Assembly: GCF_002055535.1 (NCBI RefSeq)
Contig: NZ_LN831034.1
Coordinates: 1,550,001 to 1,614,000 of the forward strand
DNA length: 64,000 nucleotides
Direction: 5' to 3'
From: Streptococcus pyogenes
GTDB lineage: Bacteria > Bacillota > Bacilli > Lactobacillales > Streptococcaceae
Below, in pieces: positions 44,835 through 52,667 of the stretch (its first letter is position 1; each line of letters starts with the position of its first letter). Below the pieces are notes generated by a model. That model did not search any database, was not told the origin of the DNA, and was given only the letters and a program-made list of their open reading frames with translations. The position numbers were made by a program, and so were the translations under genes.

Positions 44835-45989
44835 ATGATTGAATTAAAAGATTATGGTATTAATATGTGGGATAATGAGACAATCGCTTCTTTTCGTCGC
44901 ACACTTTTAGAGTGGTATGACCAAGAAAAACGTGATCTCCCTTGGCGAAGAACTACTAATCCATATTATATTTGGGTTTCTGAAATCATGTTGCAACAAA
45001 CACAAGTTAATACGGTAATCCCTTATTATAAACGTTTTCTAGAGTGGTTTCCTCAAATAAAAGATTTGGCAGACGCTCCTGAAGAACAATTACTAAAGGC
45101 ATGGGAGGGACTAGGCTATTATTCTCGGGTGCGTAATATGCAAAAGGCTGCACAGCAAGTGATGGTTGATTTTGGTGGCATATTTCCTCACACTTATGAT
45201 GATATTGCTTCATTAAAAGGGATTGGTCCTTATACTGCAGGTGCTATCGCCAGCATCTCATTCAACTTACCAGAGCCTGCTGTTGATGGCAATGTGATGC
45301 GTGTCATGGCTCGTTTGTTTGAAGTTAATTATGATATCGGTGACCCTAAAAATCGTAAAATTTTTCAAGCTATTATGGAAATACTAATTGACCCTGACAG
45401 ACCCGGTGATTTTAACCAGGCACTTATGGATCTAGGTACAGACATCGAATCCGCTAAGACACCTAGGCCTGATGAAAGCCCTATTCGTTTCTTTAACGCT
45501 GCTTATTTGAATGGTACTTATGGTAAATACCCCATAAAAAATCCAAAGAAAAAGCCTAAACCAATGCGAATTCAGGCTTTTGTCATTCGTAACCAAAATG
45601 GCCAGTATCTACTGGAGAAAAATACTAAAGGGAGACTTCTAGGAGGATTTTGGTCATTTCCTATTATCGAAACATCACCTCTTTCTCAACAATTAGATTT
45701 ATTTGATGACAATCAATCCAACCCCATAATCTGGCAAACCCAAAATGAAACTTTCGAAAGAGAATATCAATTAAAGCCACAATGGACTGATAATCACTTT
45801 CCAAATATTAAGCACACTTTTAGTCACCAGAAGTGGACAATAGAACTCATAGAGGGGGTGGTCAAAGCAACAGATTTACCTAATGCTCCTCACCTAAAGT
45901 GGGTAGCAATTGAGGACTTTTCTCTTTATCCCTTTGCAACACCACAAAAGAAAATGCTAGAGACCTACTTAAAACAGAAAAATGCTTAA
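44835..45989 (+). CDS. mutY: A/G-specific adenine glycosylase MutY, without iron-sulfur ligands
   Basis: MutY removes adenine mispaired with 8-oxoguanine. The 384-aa product has the catalytic glutamate in SEIMLQQTQV, the helix-hairpin-helix LKGIGPYTAGAIAS and the catalytic aspartate in AVDGNVMRV (about residue 152). A C-terminal NUDIX-like 8-oxoG recognition domain (about 250-380, LLGGFWSFP) follows. The Cys-X6-Cys-X2-Cys-X5-Cys cluster expected after NQALMDLG is absent: the protein has no cysteine there. The start has no Shine-Dalgarno and sits 6 nt after a -10, suggesting a leaderless mRNA; an internal ATG at 44865 is the alternative start. Confidence 0.95.
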   Translation: MIELKDYGINMWDNETIASFRRTLLEWYDQEKRDLPWRRTTNPYYIWVSEIMLQQTQVNTVIPYYKRFLEWFPQIKDLADAPEEQLLKAWEGLGYYSRVRNMQKAAQQVMVDFGGIFPHTYDDIASLKGIGPYTAGAIASISFNLPEPAVDGNVMRVMARLFEVNYDIGDPKNRKIFQAIMEILIDPDRPGDFNQALMDLGTDIESAKTPRPDESPIRFFNAAYLNGTYGKYPIKNPKKKPKPMRIQAFVIRNQNGQYLLEKNTKGRLLGGFWSFPIIETSPLSQQLDLFDDNQSNPIIWQTQNETFEREYQLKPQWTDNHFPNIKHTFSHQKWTIELIEGVVKATDLPNAPHLKWVAIEDFSLYPFATPQKKMLETYLKQKNA

Positions 45990-45993
45990 TCGC

Positions 45994-46020
45994 AAGTGAA
46001 CTATAACGGTTCACTTTTTG
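45994..46020 (+). terminator. Intrinsic terminator after mutY
   Basis: AAGTGAAC (45994-46001) pairs with GTTCACTT (46009-46016) and is followed by TTTG and further T residues, 4 nt after the mutY stop. Confidence 0.8.
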
Positions 46021-46030
46021 TTTACAATTC

Positions 46031-46048
46031 CTTTACGCCGCTGTAAAG
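46031..46048. promoter_or_regulatory. Palindrome upstream of the XRE-type gene
   Basis: CTTTAC-N6-GTAAAG, 17 nt before the ATG of the helix-turn-helix gene, is a candidate autoregulatory operator. Confidence 0.35.
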
Positions 46049-46064
46049 TTTTTCGGTGATATTT

Positions 46065-46652
46065 ATGGAAATTGGTCAGCAAATTATTCGCTACCGTAAA
46101 CAACAAGCGCTCTCGCAAGAAAAATTAGCCGAGAAAGTCTATGTAAGCCGTCAGAGCATATCTAACTGGGAAAATGACAAAACTTACCCAGACATCCATA
46201 GCCTCTTACTCCTAAGTCAAATTTTTCAAGTGAGCTTAGACCAACTCATTAAAGGAGACATTGAGAAAATGAAATATACCATCACTCAGGTTGATAAAAA
46301 GAATTTTAAACGAGATACCAAAGTAATGGTAACATTGATGATACTATTAATGATTTCAAGTTATCCATTAGTCTATTTCTTAGAGTGGCTAGGACTTGGC
46401 ATTTTTGTTTTATTATCGATAATTACTATGACTTATGCTAATCGTGTGGAACGTTTTAAGAAAAAATATGATGTGCAACCTTATAAGGAAATCCTAGCTG
46501 TTTCAAATGGAAAATTATTAGACGAAATCGAAAAACGAGAAGAAAGAGCAACACTTCCTTATCAGAAACCCCTTATTGTCACTGTATTTTTCCTCATTAC
46601 TGTTGCTTTTGCTTTTGCAAGTCGTTTTATGTTTACATGGTTATTCCATTGA
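46065..46652 (+). CDS. XRE-family helix-turn-helix protein with membrane domain
   Basis: The 195-aa product has an N-terminal Cro/C1-type helix-turn-helix (about 1-60: EKLAEKVYVSRQSISNWEN) followed by a linker and three hydrophobic segments (about 88-106, 108-125 and 170-190). Membrane-bound XRE regulators of this form are common in Firmicutes; the target genes are unknown. The ATG at 46065 is preferred over a GTG 9 nt upstream. A palindrome lies just before it. It is a single gene, between the mutY terminator and a bidirectional terminator shared with trxA. Confidence 0.85.
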   Translation: MEIGQQIIRYRKQQALSQEKLAEKVYVSRQSISNWENDKTYPDIHSLLLLSQIFQVSLDQLIKGDIEKMKYTITQVDKKNFKRDTKVMVTLMILLMISSYPLVYFLEWLGLGIFVLLSIITMTYANRVERFKKKYDVQPYKEILAVSNGKLLDEIEKREERATLPYQKPLIVTVFFLITVAFAFASRFMFTWLFH

Positions 46653-46667
46653 AGTTAGTAGGTCATA

Positions 46668-46700
46668 AAATAAAGCTCAGCGTGACGCTGGGCTTTATTT
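46668..46700. terminator. Bidirectional terminator between the XRE gene and trxA
   Basis: A 15-bp stem (46668-46682 with 46686-46700, one G-U) with a TGA loop and U-rich ends on both strands separates these convergent genes. Confidence 0.85.
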
Positions 46701-46703
46701 TAG

Positions 46704-47018
46704 TTAACTCAATTCAGCAATAATAGCTTTCAATTGGTCTTTAGTATGAACACCTGCAACTTGTTTAACCACTTCTCCGTCTTTTTTAAACATCAATGTT
46801 GGAATTGACATAATACCAAACTGACGAGCAGTTTCCGGATTTTCATCAACATCCATTTTCAAAATTTTGAGTTCATCTTCATCGATTTCTTGAGATAACT
46901 GTTCTAAGATTGGTGCTTGCATACGACATGGACCACACCAAGTTGCCCAAAAATCAATGAGTACTAAACCTTCTTTAGTTTCTTCTACAAATGTAGCATC
47001 TGTTACTTCTAATGCCAT
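46704..47018 (-). CDS. trxA: Thioredoxin
   Basis: Thioredoxin reduces disulfides in cytosolic proteins. The 104-aa product has the active site WCGPC (Cys28 and Cys31), the cis-proline loop FGIMSIPTLMFKKDG and an intact C-terminal helix. The start at 47018 (MALEVTDA) follows GGAG by 8 nt; an upstream in-frame codon at 47060 is rejected. A promoter is at 47052-47080. It is read leftward, after the PAP2 and mutS2 genes, and ends at a bidirectional terminator. Confidence 0.97.
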   Translation of the reverse strand: MALEVTDATFVEETKEGLVLIDFWATWCGPCRMQAPILEQLSQEIDEDELKILKMDVDENPETARQFGIMSIPTLMFKKDGEVVKQVAGVHTKDQLKAIIAELS

Positions 47019-47051
47019 CTTTTTTCTCCATTTCATCTTAATGATAAGCCT

Positions 47052-47080
47052 ATTGTACAAGAATTTAGTTGTTTTTGAAA
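47052..47080 (-). promoter_or_regulatory. Promoter of trxA
   Basis: TTTCAA (47075-47080), 17 bp, then TACAAT (47052-47057) on the minus strand, 33 nt before the ATG. Confidence 0.45.
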
Positions 47081-47098
47081 CTATTTGCTACGAACTCG

Positions 47099-47602
47099 CT
47101 AAATCAATAAACAAAGCCCTAACATCAAGCCAATAAGGTAACCTACAATAACATCCTTAGGATAGTGAATACCTGCTATCACACGGCAAATTGCCAATAA
47201 AGCCGATAATATTAAACAAACTATTCCAAAGTAAACATAATATCGTAACAAACACATACTAATCATCGTAGCTGAAAAAACATGTCTGCTAGGCATTGAC
47301 CTTCCCTTTGTATCCTTATCAATTAAAGGTTTAATATTCCATTTTTCATACGGTCGTGGAAAATCAAAGCGTTTCCTAATGTAAGACAAAGCTATAAAGC
47401 CAACAGCAGGAATAATTAATAACCTTAACCATAATTGAAATGTCATCCCTTGCCAAAGCGTAAATATCAGAAAAGATGGATAAAGTATGTACATCACTCC
47501 TGTGATTATTTTTAGTAAAACATTTAAAAGAATTATTAACTGTGGGGTTTTTCTAAAAGGTTGAGATAGTTTGGCATAAAAGTGTTCATATGATTCCATC
47601 AT
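47099..47602 (-). CDS. PAP2-family membrane phosphatase
   Basis: This 167-aa membrane protein has about five hydrophobic segments and the phosphatase motifs KDTKGRSMPSRHVFSA (about 95-110: the K/R, SRH part) and RVIAGIHYPKDVIVG (about 142-156, with the catalytic histidine). Such enzymes act on undecaprenyl pyrophosphate, phosphatidic acid or related lipids; the substrate is not evident. The ATG at 47602 begins directly after the mutS2 stop, so it is probably translated from the same mRNA. Confidence 0.87.
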   Translation of the reverse strand: MMESYEHFYAKLSQPFRKTPQLIILLNVLLKIITGVMYILYPSFLIFTLWQGMTFQLWLRLLIIPAVGFIALSYIRKRFDFPRPYEKWNIKPLIDKDTKGRSMPSRHVFSATMISMCLLRYYVYFGIVCLILSALLAICRVIAGIHYPKDVIVGYLIGLMLGLCLLI

Positions 47603-49942
47603 TTACCCTAACGTTACAATTGTGGCACCAGATCCCCCTGCATTTTGTGGGGCATAAGCAAAATGCTTAACATGCTTATTACGACGAAGATATTTTGTCA
47701 CTCCCTCACGAATAACGCCTGTACCAATACCATGAATGATATCAACTTGTCCCATATTGTTAAGCAATGCTTGATCAATAAAATGATCTAACTCTTGCAT
47801 TGCTTCTTCGTATCTTTTACCTCTAAGATCAAGTCGAGCCCTTGGTCCAGAACCATCAGCCTTTTTAACCACATTAATCTGTTTATTTTTGACTTTCTGT
47901 TCTTCTTGGACTCTAACGAGGCTAAATTCATCTTGTGTTAATGTCATTTTGATAATTCCCACTTGTGCTTCCCAACGGCCATCTTTTAATTGACTAGTTA
48001 AGGTACCTCGCTGTCCATAACTAGTCACTATAATATCATCACCAATTCTAGGGGCACGAGCTGCTTTGATTTTTTTAGCCTTATTTAAGACTTTATTTTT
48101 TGATAAATCAACTTGAGGTGCTAATTTTTTTATTTGTGCCTTAGCATCTATAATTTCGTGAGGTTTTAATTGGCTCTTATCATTGAGTTTTTTTAAGATA
48201 GTATCACTCTCATTCAAAGCCATATCTACAATTTCTTGAGCTTCTTGATAGATTTTTTCTAACTCTTTATCGCGTTCATGTGAAAATTCATTATAGAGTT
48301 TCTTAACCGCACGATTGAATTTGAGGTTTTCTTGTTCAACTTCTTTAATATGATCCAGTCTTCTACGTGTCTCAAGTGTCTGTGCCTCTAACTGTTCAAT
48401 AATACGGTTAACATCTGAGTCAGAATCTGTCATCTGCTTAGCTTGTTTAACAATAAATGGAGCTAAACCAAGGCGAGAAGCAATTTCAAATGCATTTGAG
48501 CGTCCAGGAACTCCTTGCATAAAGCGATATGTGGGGCTAAGCGTTTCTGCATCAAATTCCATGCTCGCATTCTCTACAAAATTTGTCTCAATCCCATAAG
48601 CTTTTAATTCTGGATAGTGCGTGGTCGCCATCGTTTTGATATGACTTAACCTAAGGTGTTCTAAAATAGCCATGGCCAAACTAGCACCTTCTTGAGGATC
48701 CGTTCCTGCTCCTAGTTCATCAAAGAGAACTAAACTATTGTGGTCAGCCTCGTTTAAAATACTGACTATGTGCGTCATATGACTAGAAAAAGTTGATAGA
48801 CTTTGTTCAATAGATTGCTCATCGCCAATATCTGCAAAGATATTGTTAAATACTGCAATTTTACTACCTTTATCCGCTAATACTGGCAAACCAGACTGTC
48901 CCATTAATTGTGCTAAACCGAGTGTTTTTAGCATAATCGTCTTACCACCAGTATTGGGACCAGTGATGACAATTGCAGTTAAATCGTGATCAAAATGTAA
49001 GTCATTAGCCACAGGATTACTTAACAGAGGATGACGAACATTGATTAATGCTAACGTGCTGTCATTAGAAATCTTAGGTATCGTCGCCTTATTATCAGAC
49101 ATAAAAAGATATTTAGCCCTTACAAAATCAAGATGCCCAAGAATCCATGCATTATTTCTAATAGTGGCGACATGAGGTCTTAACAAGTCTGAAAATGCGT
49201 GTAAAATACGACCTTCTTCGTGGCGTTCGTCAGCTCTAAGCTGCGTTATCTCTTCGTTTAGTGTAACTACAGCACGAGGCTCAATATAAACAGTACTTCC
49301 TGAAGAAGAGATGTCATGAACCACACCAGAAATACGATTCCGATAAGTATTTTTTACTGGTAGGACACTTCGTCCACTACGACTAGCGATTAGATTCTCT
49401 GATAAAAGCTCTGCTTTTTCCTTAAGCATATCCTGTAAAATCTGACGAACCCGTCGTTCACTATTTGTTAATTGACGACGGATACGCTCTAATTCTGGAC
49501 TCGCAAAATGTTCTAAAAAACCACCATCATTGATAGCTTGAAAAGACCCTTGCAGATTAGGGAATTGTTCCAAATTTTCAAACAAACGATCCAAAGATTG
49601 GAAAGAAACATTATCCAAATCAGAATAAAAGTGAATCATATCCGAAGAACTCTGTAAAACTTTTTTGATAGCCAAAAGTTCTTGAATATTAAGATCAGTT
49701 GAAAGCTCTAAGCGTTTTAAACTCTCAGAGATTGAACTTAGGCTGACTATGCCAAATGAGTGATGTTCAACAAAAATCTGTTCCATGTCAGAAATTTCAT
49801 TAAAACTTTTTTCTATTTTAGGAGCCTCCGTCATCGGCTCCAGCTCTAATAATTCTTCTTGTGATTGTTCTGTCTTGAGATAAGGTAATAGCAATTCCTT
49901 AACTTTGTTAAATTCTAACTGCTCTAAAATCTTGTTATTCAT
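47603..49942 (-). CDS. mutS2: Endonuclease MutS2 / ribosome-associated SMR ATPase
   Basis: The 779-aa MutS2 has a lever/clamp region (about 1-300), a MutS-type ATPase (Walker [10 protein letters not shown], about 335), a long coiled coil (about 500-630) and a C-terminal SMR nuclease domain ([12 protein letters not shown] and [12 protein letters not shown]). In other Firmicutes MutS2 is linked to collided-ribosome rescue and suppression of recombination. The start at 49942 ([11 protein letters not shown]) fits the family; the frame continues upstream to 50059 but without homology. A TATAAT ends 7 nt before the ATG, so a leaderless transcript is possible besides readthrough from cvpA. Confidence 0.95.
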   Translation of the reverse strand: MNNKILEQLEFNKVKELLLPYLKTEQSQEELLELEPMTEAPKIEKSFNEISDMEQIFVEHHSFGIVSLSSISESLKRLELSTDLNIQELLAIKKVLQSSSDMIHFYSDLDNVSFQSLDRLFENLEQFPNLQGSFQAINDGGFLEHFASPELERIRRQLTNSERRVRQILQDMLKEKAELLSENLIASRSGRSVLPVKNTYRNRISGVVHDISSSGSTVYIEPRAVVTLNEEITQLRADERHEEGRILHAFSDLLRPHVATIRNNAWILGHLDFVRAKYLFMSDNKATIPKISNDSTLALINVRHPLLSNPVANDLHFDHDLTAIVITGPNTGGKTIMLKTLGLAQLMGQSGLPVLADKGSKIAVFNNIFADIGDEQSIEQSLSTFSSHMTHIVSILNEADHNSLVLFDELGAGTDPQEGASLAMAILEHLRLSHIKTMATTHYPELKAYGIETNFVENASMEFDAETLSPTYRFMQGVPGRSNAFEIASRLGLAPFIVKQAKQMTDSDSDVNRIIEQLEAQTLETRRRLDHIKEVEQENLKFNRAVKKLYNEFSHERDKELEKIYQEAQEIVDMALNESDTILKKLNDKSQLKPHEIIDAKAQIKKLAPQVDLSKNKVLNKAKKIKAARAPRIGDDIIVTSYGQRGTLTSQLKDGRWEAQVGIIKMTLTQDEFSLVRVQEEQKVKNKQINVVKKADGSGPRARLDLRGKRYEEAMQELDHFIDQALLNNMGQVDIIHGIGTGVIREGVTKYLRRNKHVKHFAYAPQNAGGSGATIVTLG

Positions 49943-50090
49943 ACTCTTCATTATACCTAAAATGATGGAAAATGGGGCAAGAAAGTCACTAAGTTCCCAT
50001 GCGTTCTCTTTATTTCTAAACAGTTTCTCGTAAATAAAGAACCTAAAGGTGAAACTCACTCCAGGTTCTTATATTAGTCACAAAACGATA

Positions 50091-50636
50091 TCAAATAATG
50101 GCTTGAATCCACAATTTTTGAATAATTATTGTCAATGGTGGAAGGTGTTCGATCACCAAACGAGCAAGAAAACTAGAGTGCAAATAGTGCTGTAAAAAAG
50201 GCATAGGGACCGTTGCAAAAATAGACAGTAACATGTTCAAAAAAAGAAGCGATACTAGAAACGCTAGTCCGCCACTCAAACATTTTGTCCACTGGTTATC
50301 AAAATAATTTAGCAAAAGGAAATGAACAAAAATCCCAAGAAAGCGACTCAATGCATACCCCAATAAGAAAATGATAAAAAAGGCAAGGCCTGCATAATAA
50401 ACCTTATCTAAAACAAAGATATCAACTGATTTAAAGAAAAAGACTGATGTTCCTTCTACCGGGTTAGAATAAGGAATCCAAAGCGTTAGCTTATGGGCTA
50501 ATCCAATATAAAATCGATTAGCTACCAAAAGAGAAAGTAGGGCTCCTAAGACATAAAACGATTGAAGAATAATACCTCTACTATAACCAATATAAAAATT
50601 CCAAGTTAAAATAAGCACTATCAATAAAGATAACAT
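50091..50636 (-). CDS. cvpA: CvpA-family membrane protein
   Basis: This 181-aa protein has four hydrophobic segments and begins MLSLLIVLILTWNFYIGYSRG, the usual CvpA opening. The name comes from colicin V production in Escherichia coli; in Firmicutes the family is found between zapA and mutS2, as here. The role is unclear. The ATG follows the zapA stop by 2 nt, so the two genes are coupled. mutS2 follows after about 150 nt. Confidence 0.87.
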   Translation of the reverse strand: MLSLLIVLILTWNFYIGYSRGIILQSFYVLGALLSLLVANRFYIGLAHKLTLWIPYSNPVEGTSVFFFKSVDIFVLDKVYYAGLAFFIIFLLGYALSRFLGIFVHFLLLNYFDNQWTKCLSGGLAFLVSLLFLNMLLSIFATVPMPFLQHYLHSSFLARLVIEHLPPLTIIIQKLWIQAII

Positions 50637-50638
50637 GA

Positions 50639-50947
50639 TTAAACCTCATTCACATCTATTTGATTAGCTTTTTCTTGAAGACCAACCAAGGTTTTTTGAC
50701 GTAAATCTAAAATTTCAGCTTCCATTTTTTCAATGGCAATCTCTCTGCTTAATTGTGTTGACAAGGTATTGATAGCCATTAAAATAGCGATAGTCTCGTC
50801 ATCAGCTTCTGGTAAATGATTTTTAAGAGCCTGATACTTTTCTTTAGCTACCCGCTCAACTTCTTCCATAAAGAGATTGTCTTTGTCAGTTGTCAATGTT
50901 AATGTTTTTTCACCAAAGGTGAATTTATAGCGATTAATACTTTTCAT
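50639..50947 (-). CDS. zapA: Cell division protein ZapA
   Basis: ZapA bundles FtsZ filaments at the division site. The 102-aa product has the N-terminal beta-hairpin (NRYKFTFGEKTLTLTTD) and a long C-terminal coiled coil (EKMEAEILDLRQKTLVGLQEK region). GAGGTGACC precedes the ATG at 50947. It is the first gene of a zapA-cvpA-(mutS2) unit with a TATAAT at 50965-50970 and is divergent from rnhC. This arrangement with rnhB/rnhC, zapA, cvpA and mutS2 is typical of Firmicutes. Confidence 0.9.
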   Translation of the reverse strand: MKSINRYKFTFGEKTLTLTTDKDNLFMEEVERVAKEKYQALKNHLPEADDETIAILMAINTLSTQLSREIAIEKMEAEILDLRQKTLVGLQEKANQIDVNEV

Positions 50948-50964
50948 AGGGTCACCTCATTAGC

Positions 50965-50993
50965 ATTATACCGTAAAATGAAACTTTCGTAAA
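50965..50993 (-). promoter_or_regulatory. Promoter of zapA
   Basis: TTTACG (50988-50993), 17 bp, then TATAAT (50965-50970) on the minus strand. Confidence 0.45.
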
Positions 50994-51087
50994 ATAGTCA
51001 ACACCATTGCCCTAACCCGTCTAAACATTCGAGTCTCTGTTTTCTTTGTTAAATAAACTTATGAATTAACCATAGTCAACTATTTTA

Positions 51088-51096
51088 TGTTAAAAT
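51088..51096 (+). promoter_or_regulatory. Extended -10 element just upstream of rnhC
   Basis: TGTTAAAAT ends 7 nt before the rnhC ATG; there is no Shine-Dalgarno between. Confidence 0.45.
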
Positions 51097-51103
51097 AATT
51101 ATT

Positions 51104-52006
51104 ATGAATACCTTAGTTTTGAAAATAGATGCTATACTGAGTAAACATTTAAAAAAACAGCTAGCCCCCTACACCATCAGTAGCCAAAATACCTATGTAG
51201 CCTTTGCTGCTAAAAAAAATGGGGTTACTGTTTTGCTGTACAAATCCGGAAAATTAGTTCTCCAGGGAAACGGTGCAAATGCTTTAGCTCAAGAGCTTAA
51301 TCTTCCAGTAGCTAAGACAGTTTTTGAAGCAAGCAACAATAGCCAAGATATACCTATAATCGGCAGTGATGAGGTGGGTAATGGCTCTTATTTTGGTGGG
51401 ATTGCTGTTGTGGCAAGTTTTGTCGATCCTAAAGATCATTCCTTCCTGAAAAAGCTTGGGGTTGATGATTCTAAAAAATTATCGGATAAAACCATTCAAC
51501 AGATTGCGCCTCTGTTAGAGAAACAAATACCTCATCAATCACTTCTCCTATCACCTAAAAAATATAACGAATTGGTTGGTAAAAGTAAACCATATAATGC
51601 CATTTCTATCAAAGTTGCTCTTCATAACCAAGCTATTTTTTTGTTGTTACAAAAAGGCATTCAACCTAAACAAATTGTTATTGATGCTTTCACTAGCCAA
51701 TCAAATTATGAAAAGCATCTAAAAAAGGAAAAAAACCATTTCCCAAATCCTCTAACCTTTCAAGAAAAGGCAGAAAGTCACTATTTGGCTGTGGCTGTTA
51801 GCTCTATCATTGCTAGAAATCTATTTTTAGACAATCTCGATCAATTAGGTCAAGATTTAGGTTACCAACTCCCAAGCGGTGCTGGTTCAGCTTCAGATAA
51901 AGTTGCTAGCCAACTCTTAGCCGCTTATGGTATGTCTAGCTTAGAATATAGTGCTAAACTTCACTTCGCCAACACTCACAAAGCGCAAGCGCTTCTCACT
52001 AAATAA
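51104..52006 (+). CDS. rnhC: Ribonuclease HIII
   Basis: RNase HIII removes RNA from RNA-DNA hybrids. The 300-aa product has the family's extra N-terminal TBP-like domain (about 1-80) and a catalytic domain starting at [16 protein letters not shown] (Asp and Glu ligands, about 85-100), with further acidic residues in VIDAFTSQ (about 197). The ATG at 51104 has no ribosome-binding site and a -10 ends 7 nt upstream, so the mRNA may be leaderless. lepB follows after 10 nt, in the same direction. Confidence 0.95.
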   Translation: MNTLVLKIDAILSKHLKKQLAPYTISSQNTYVAFAAKKNGVTVLLYKSGKLVLQGNGANALAQELNLPVAKTVFEASNNSQDIPIIGSDEVGNGSYFGGIAVVASFVDPKDHSFLKKLGVDDSKKLSDKTIQQIAPLLEKQIPHQSLLLSPKKYNELVGKSKPYNAISIKVALHNQAIFLLLQKGIQPKQIVIDAFTSQSNYEKHLKKEKNHFPNPLTFQEKAESHYLAVAVSSIIARNLFLDNLDQLGQDLGYQLPSGAGSASDKVASQLLAAYGMSSLEYSAKLHFANTHKAQALLTK

Positions 52007-52016
52007 AAGGAATCAT

Positions 52017-52610
52017 ATGAAACAGTTTATTAAAGAATGGGGCCCATTCACTCTCTTTTTAATTCTCTTTGGTCTATCTCGTCTTTTTTTGTGGCAGGCT
52101 GTTAAAGTAGACGGCCATTCTATGGACCCAACTCTAGCTCATGGCGAACGCCTTATCGTTTTTAATCAAGCTAGAATTGATCGCTTTGATATTGTAGTTG
52201 CTCAGGAAGAAGAAAACGGACAAAAGAAAGAAATCGTAAAAAGAGTTATTGGATTGCCAGGCGATACCATTTCTTATAATGATGACACACTTTATATTAA
52301 TGGTAAAAAAACAGTTGAGCCGTATTTGGCTGAGTATCTAAAACAATTTAAAAACGATAAACTCCAAAAAACTTACGCCTATAATACCCTATTCCAACAG
52401 TTAGCAGAAACATCTGATGCTTTTACAACTAATTCTGAGGGACAAACACGCTTTGAGATGAGTGTTCCAAAAGGAGAATACCTTCTTCTTGGTGATGATC
52501 GTATTGTTTCCAGGGATAGTCGCGAAGTTGGTAGTTTCAAAAAAGAAAACCTTATCGGTGAAGTGAAAGCTCGTTTTTGGCCACTCAATAAAATGACCGT
52601 TTTTAATTAG
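52017..52610 (+). CDS. lepB: Type I signal peptidase
   Basis: LepB cuts signal peptides from secreted proteins (Shr, Shp, EndoS and Isp2 here would be among its clients). The 197-aa product has one N-terminal membrane span (about 9-26), the catalytic serine Ser35 in VDGHSMDPT, the general-base Lys75 in VKRVIGLPGD, and the box E motif LLGDDRIVSRDSREVG (about 158-173). AAAGGAATCAT precedes the ATG at 52017. It is 10 nt after rnhC. A terminator follows at 52613-52636. Confidence 0.95.
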   Translation: MKQFIKEWGPFTLFLILFGLSRLFLWQAVKVDGHSMDPTLAHGERLIVFNQARIDRFDIVVAQEEENGQKKEIVKRVIGLPGDTISYNDDTLYINGKKTVEPYLAEYLKQFKNDKLQKTYAYNTLFQQLAETSDAFTTNSEGQTRFEMSVPKGEYLLLGDDRIVSRDSREVGSFKKENLIGEVKARFWPLNKMTVFN

Positions 52611-52612
52611 AA

Positions 52613-52636
52613 AAAACCTGCCTTTGGGCAGGTTTT
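52613..52636 (+). terminator. Intrinsic terminator after lepB
   Basis: AAAACCTGCC (52613-52622) pairs with GGCAGGTTTT (52627-52636), directly after the lepB stop and 31 nt before recD2. Confidence 0.8.
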
Positions 52637-52667
52637 CAGTTATCTTGTATAAATAGAAAGAGTTACT

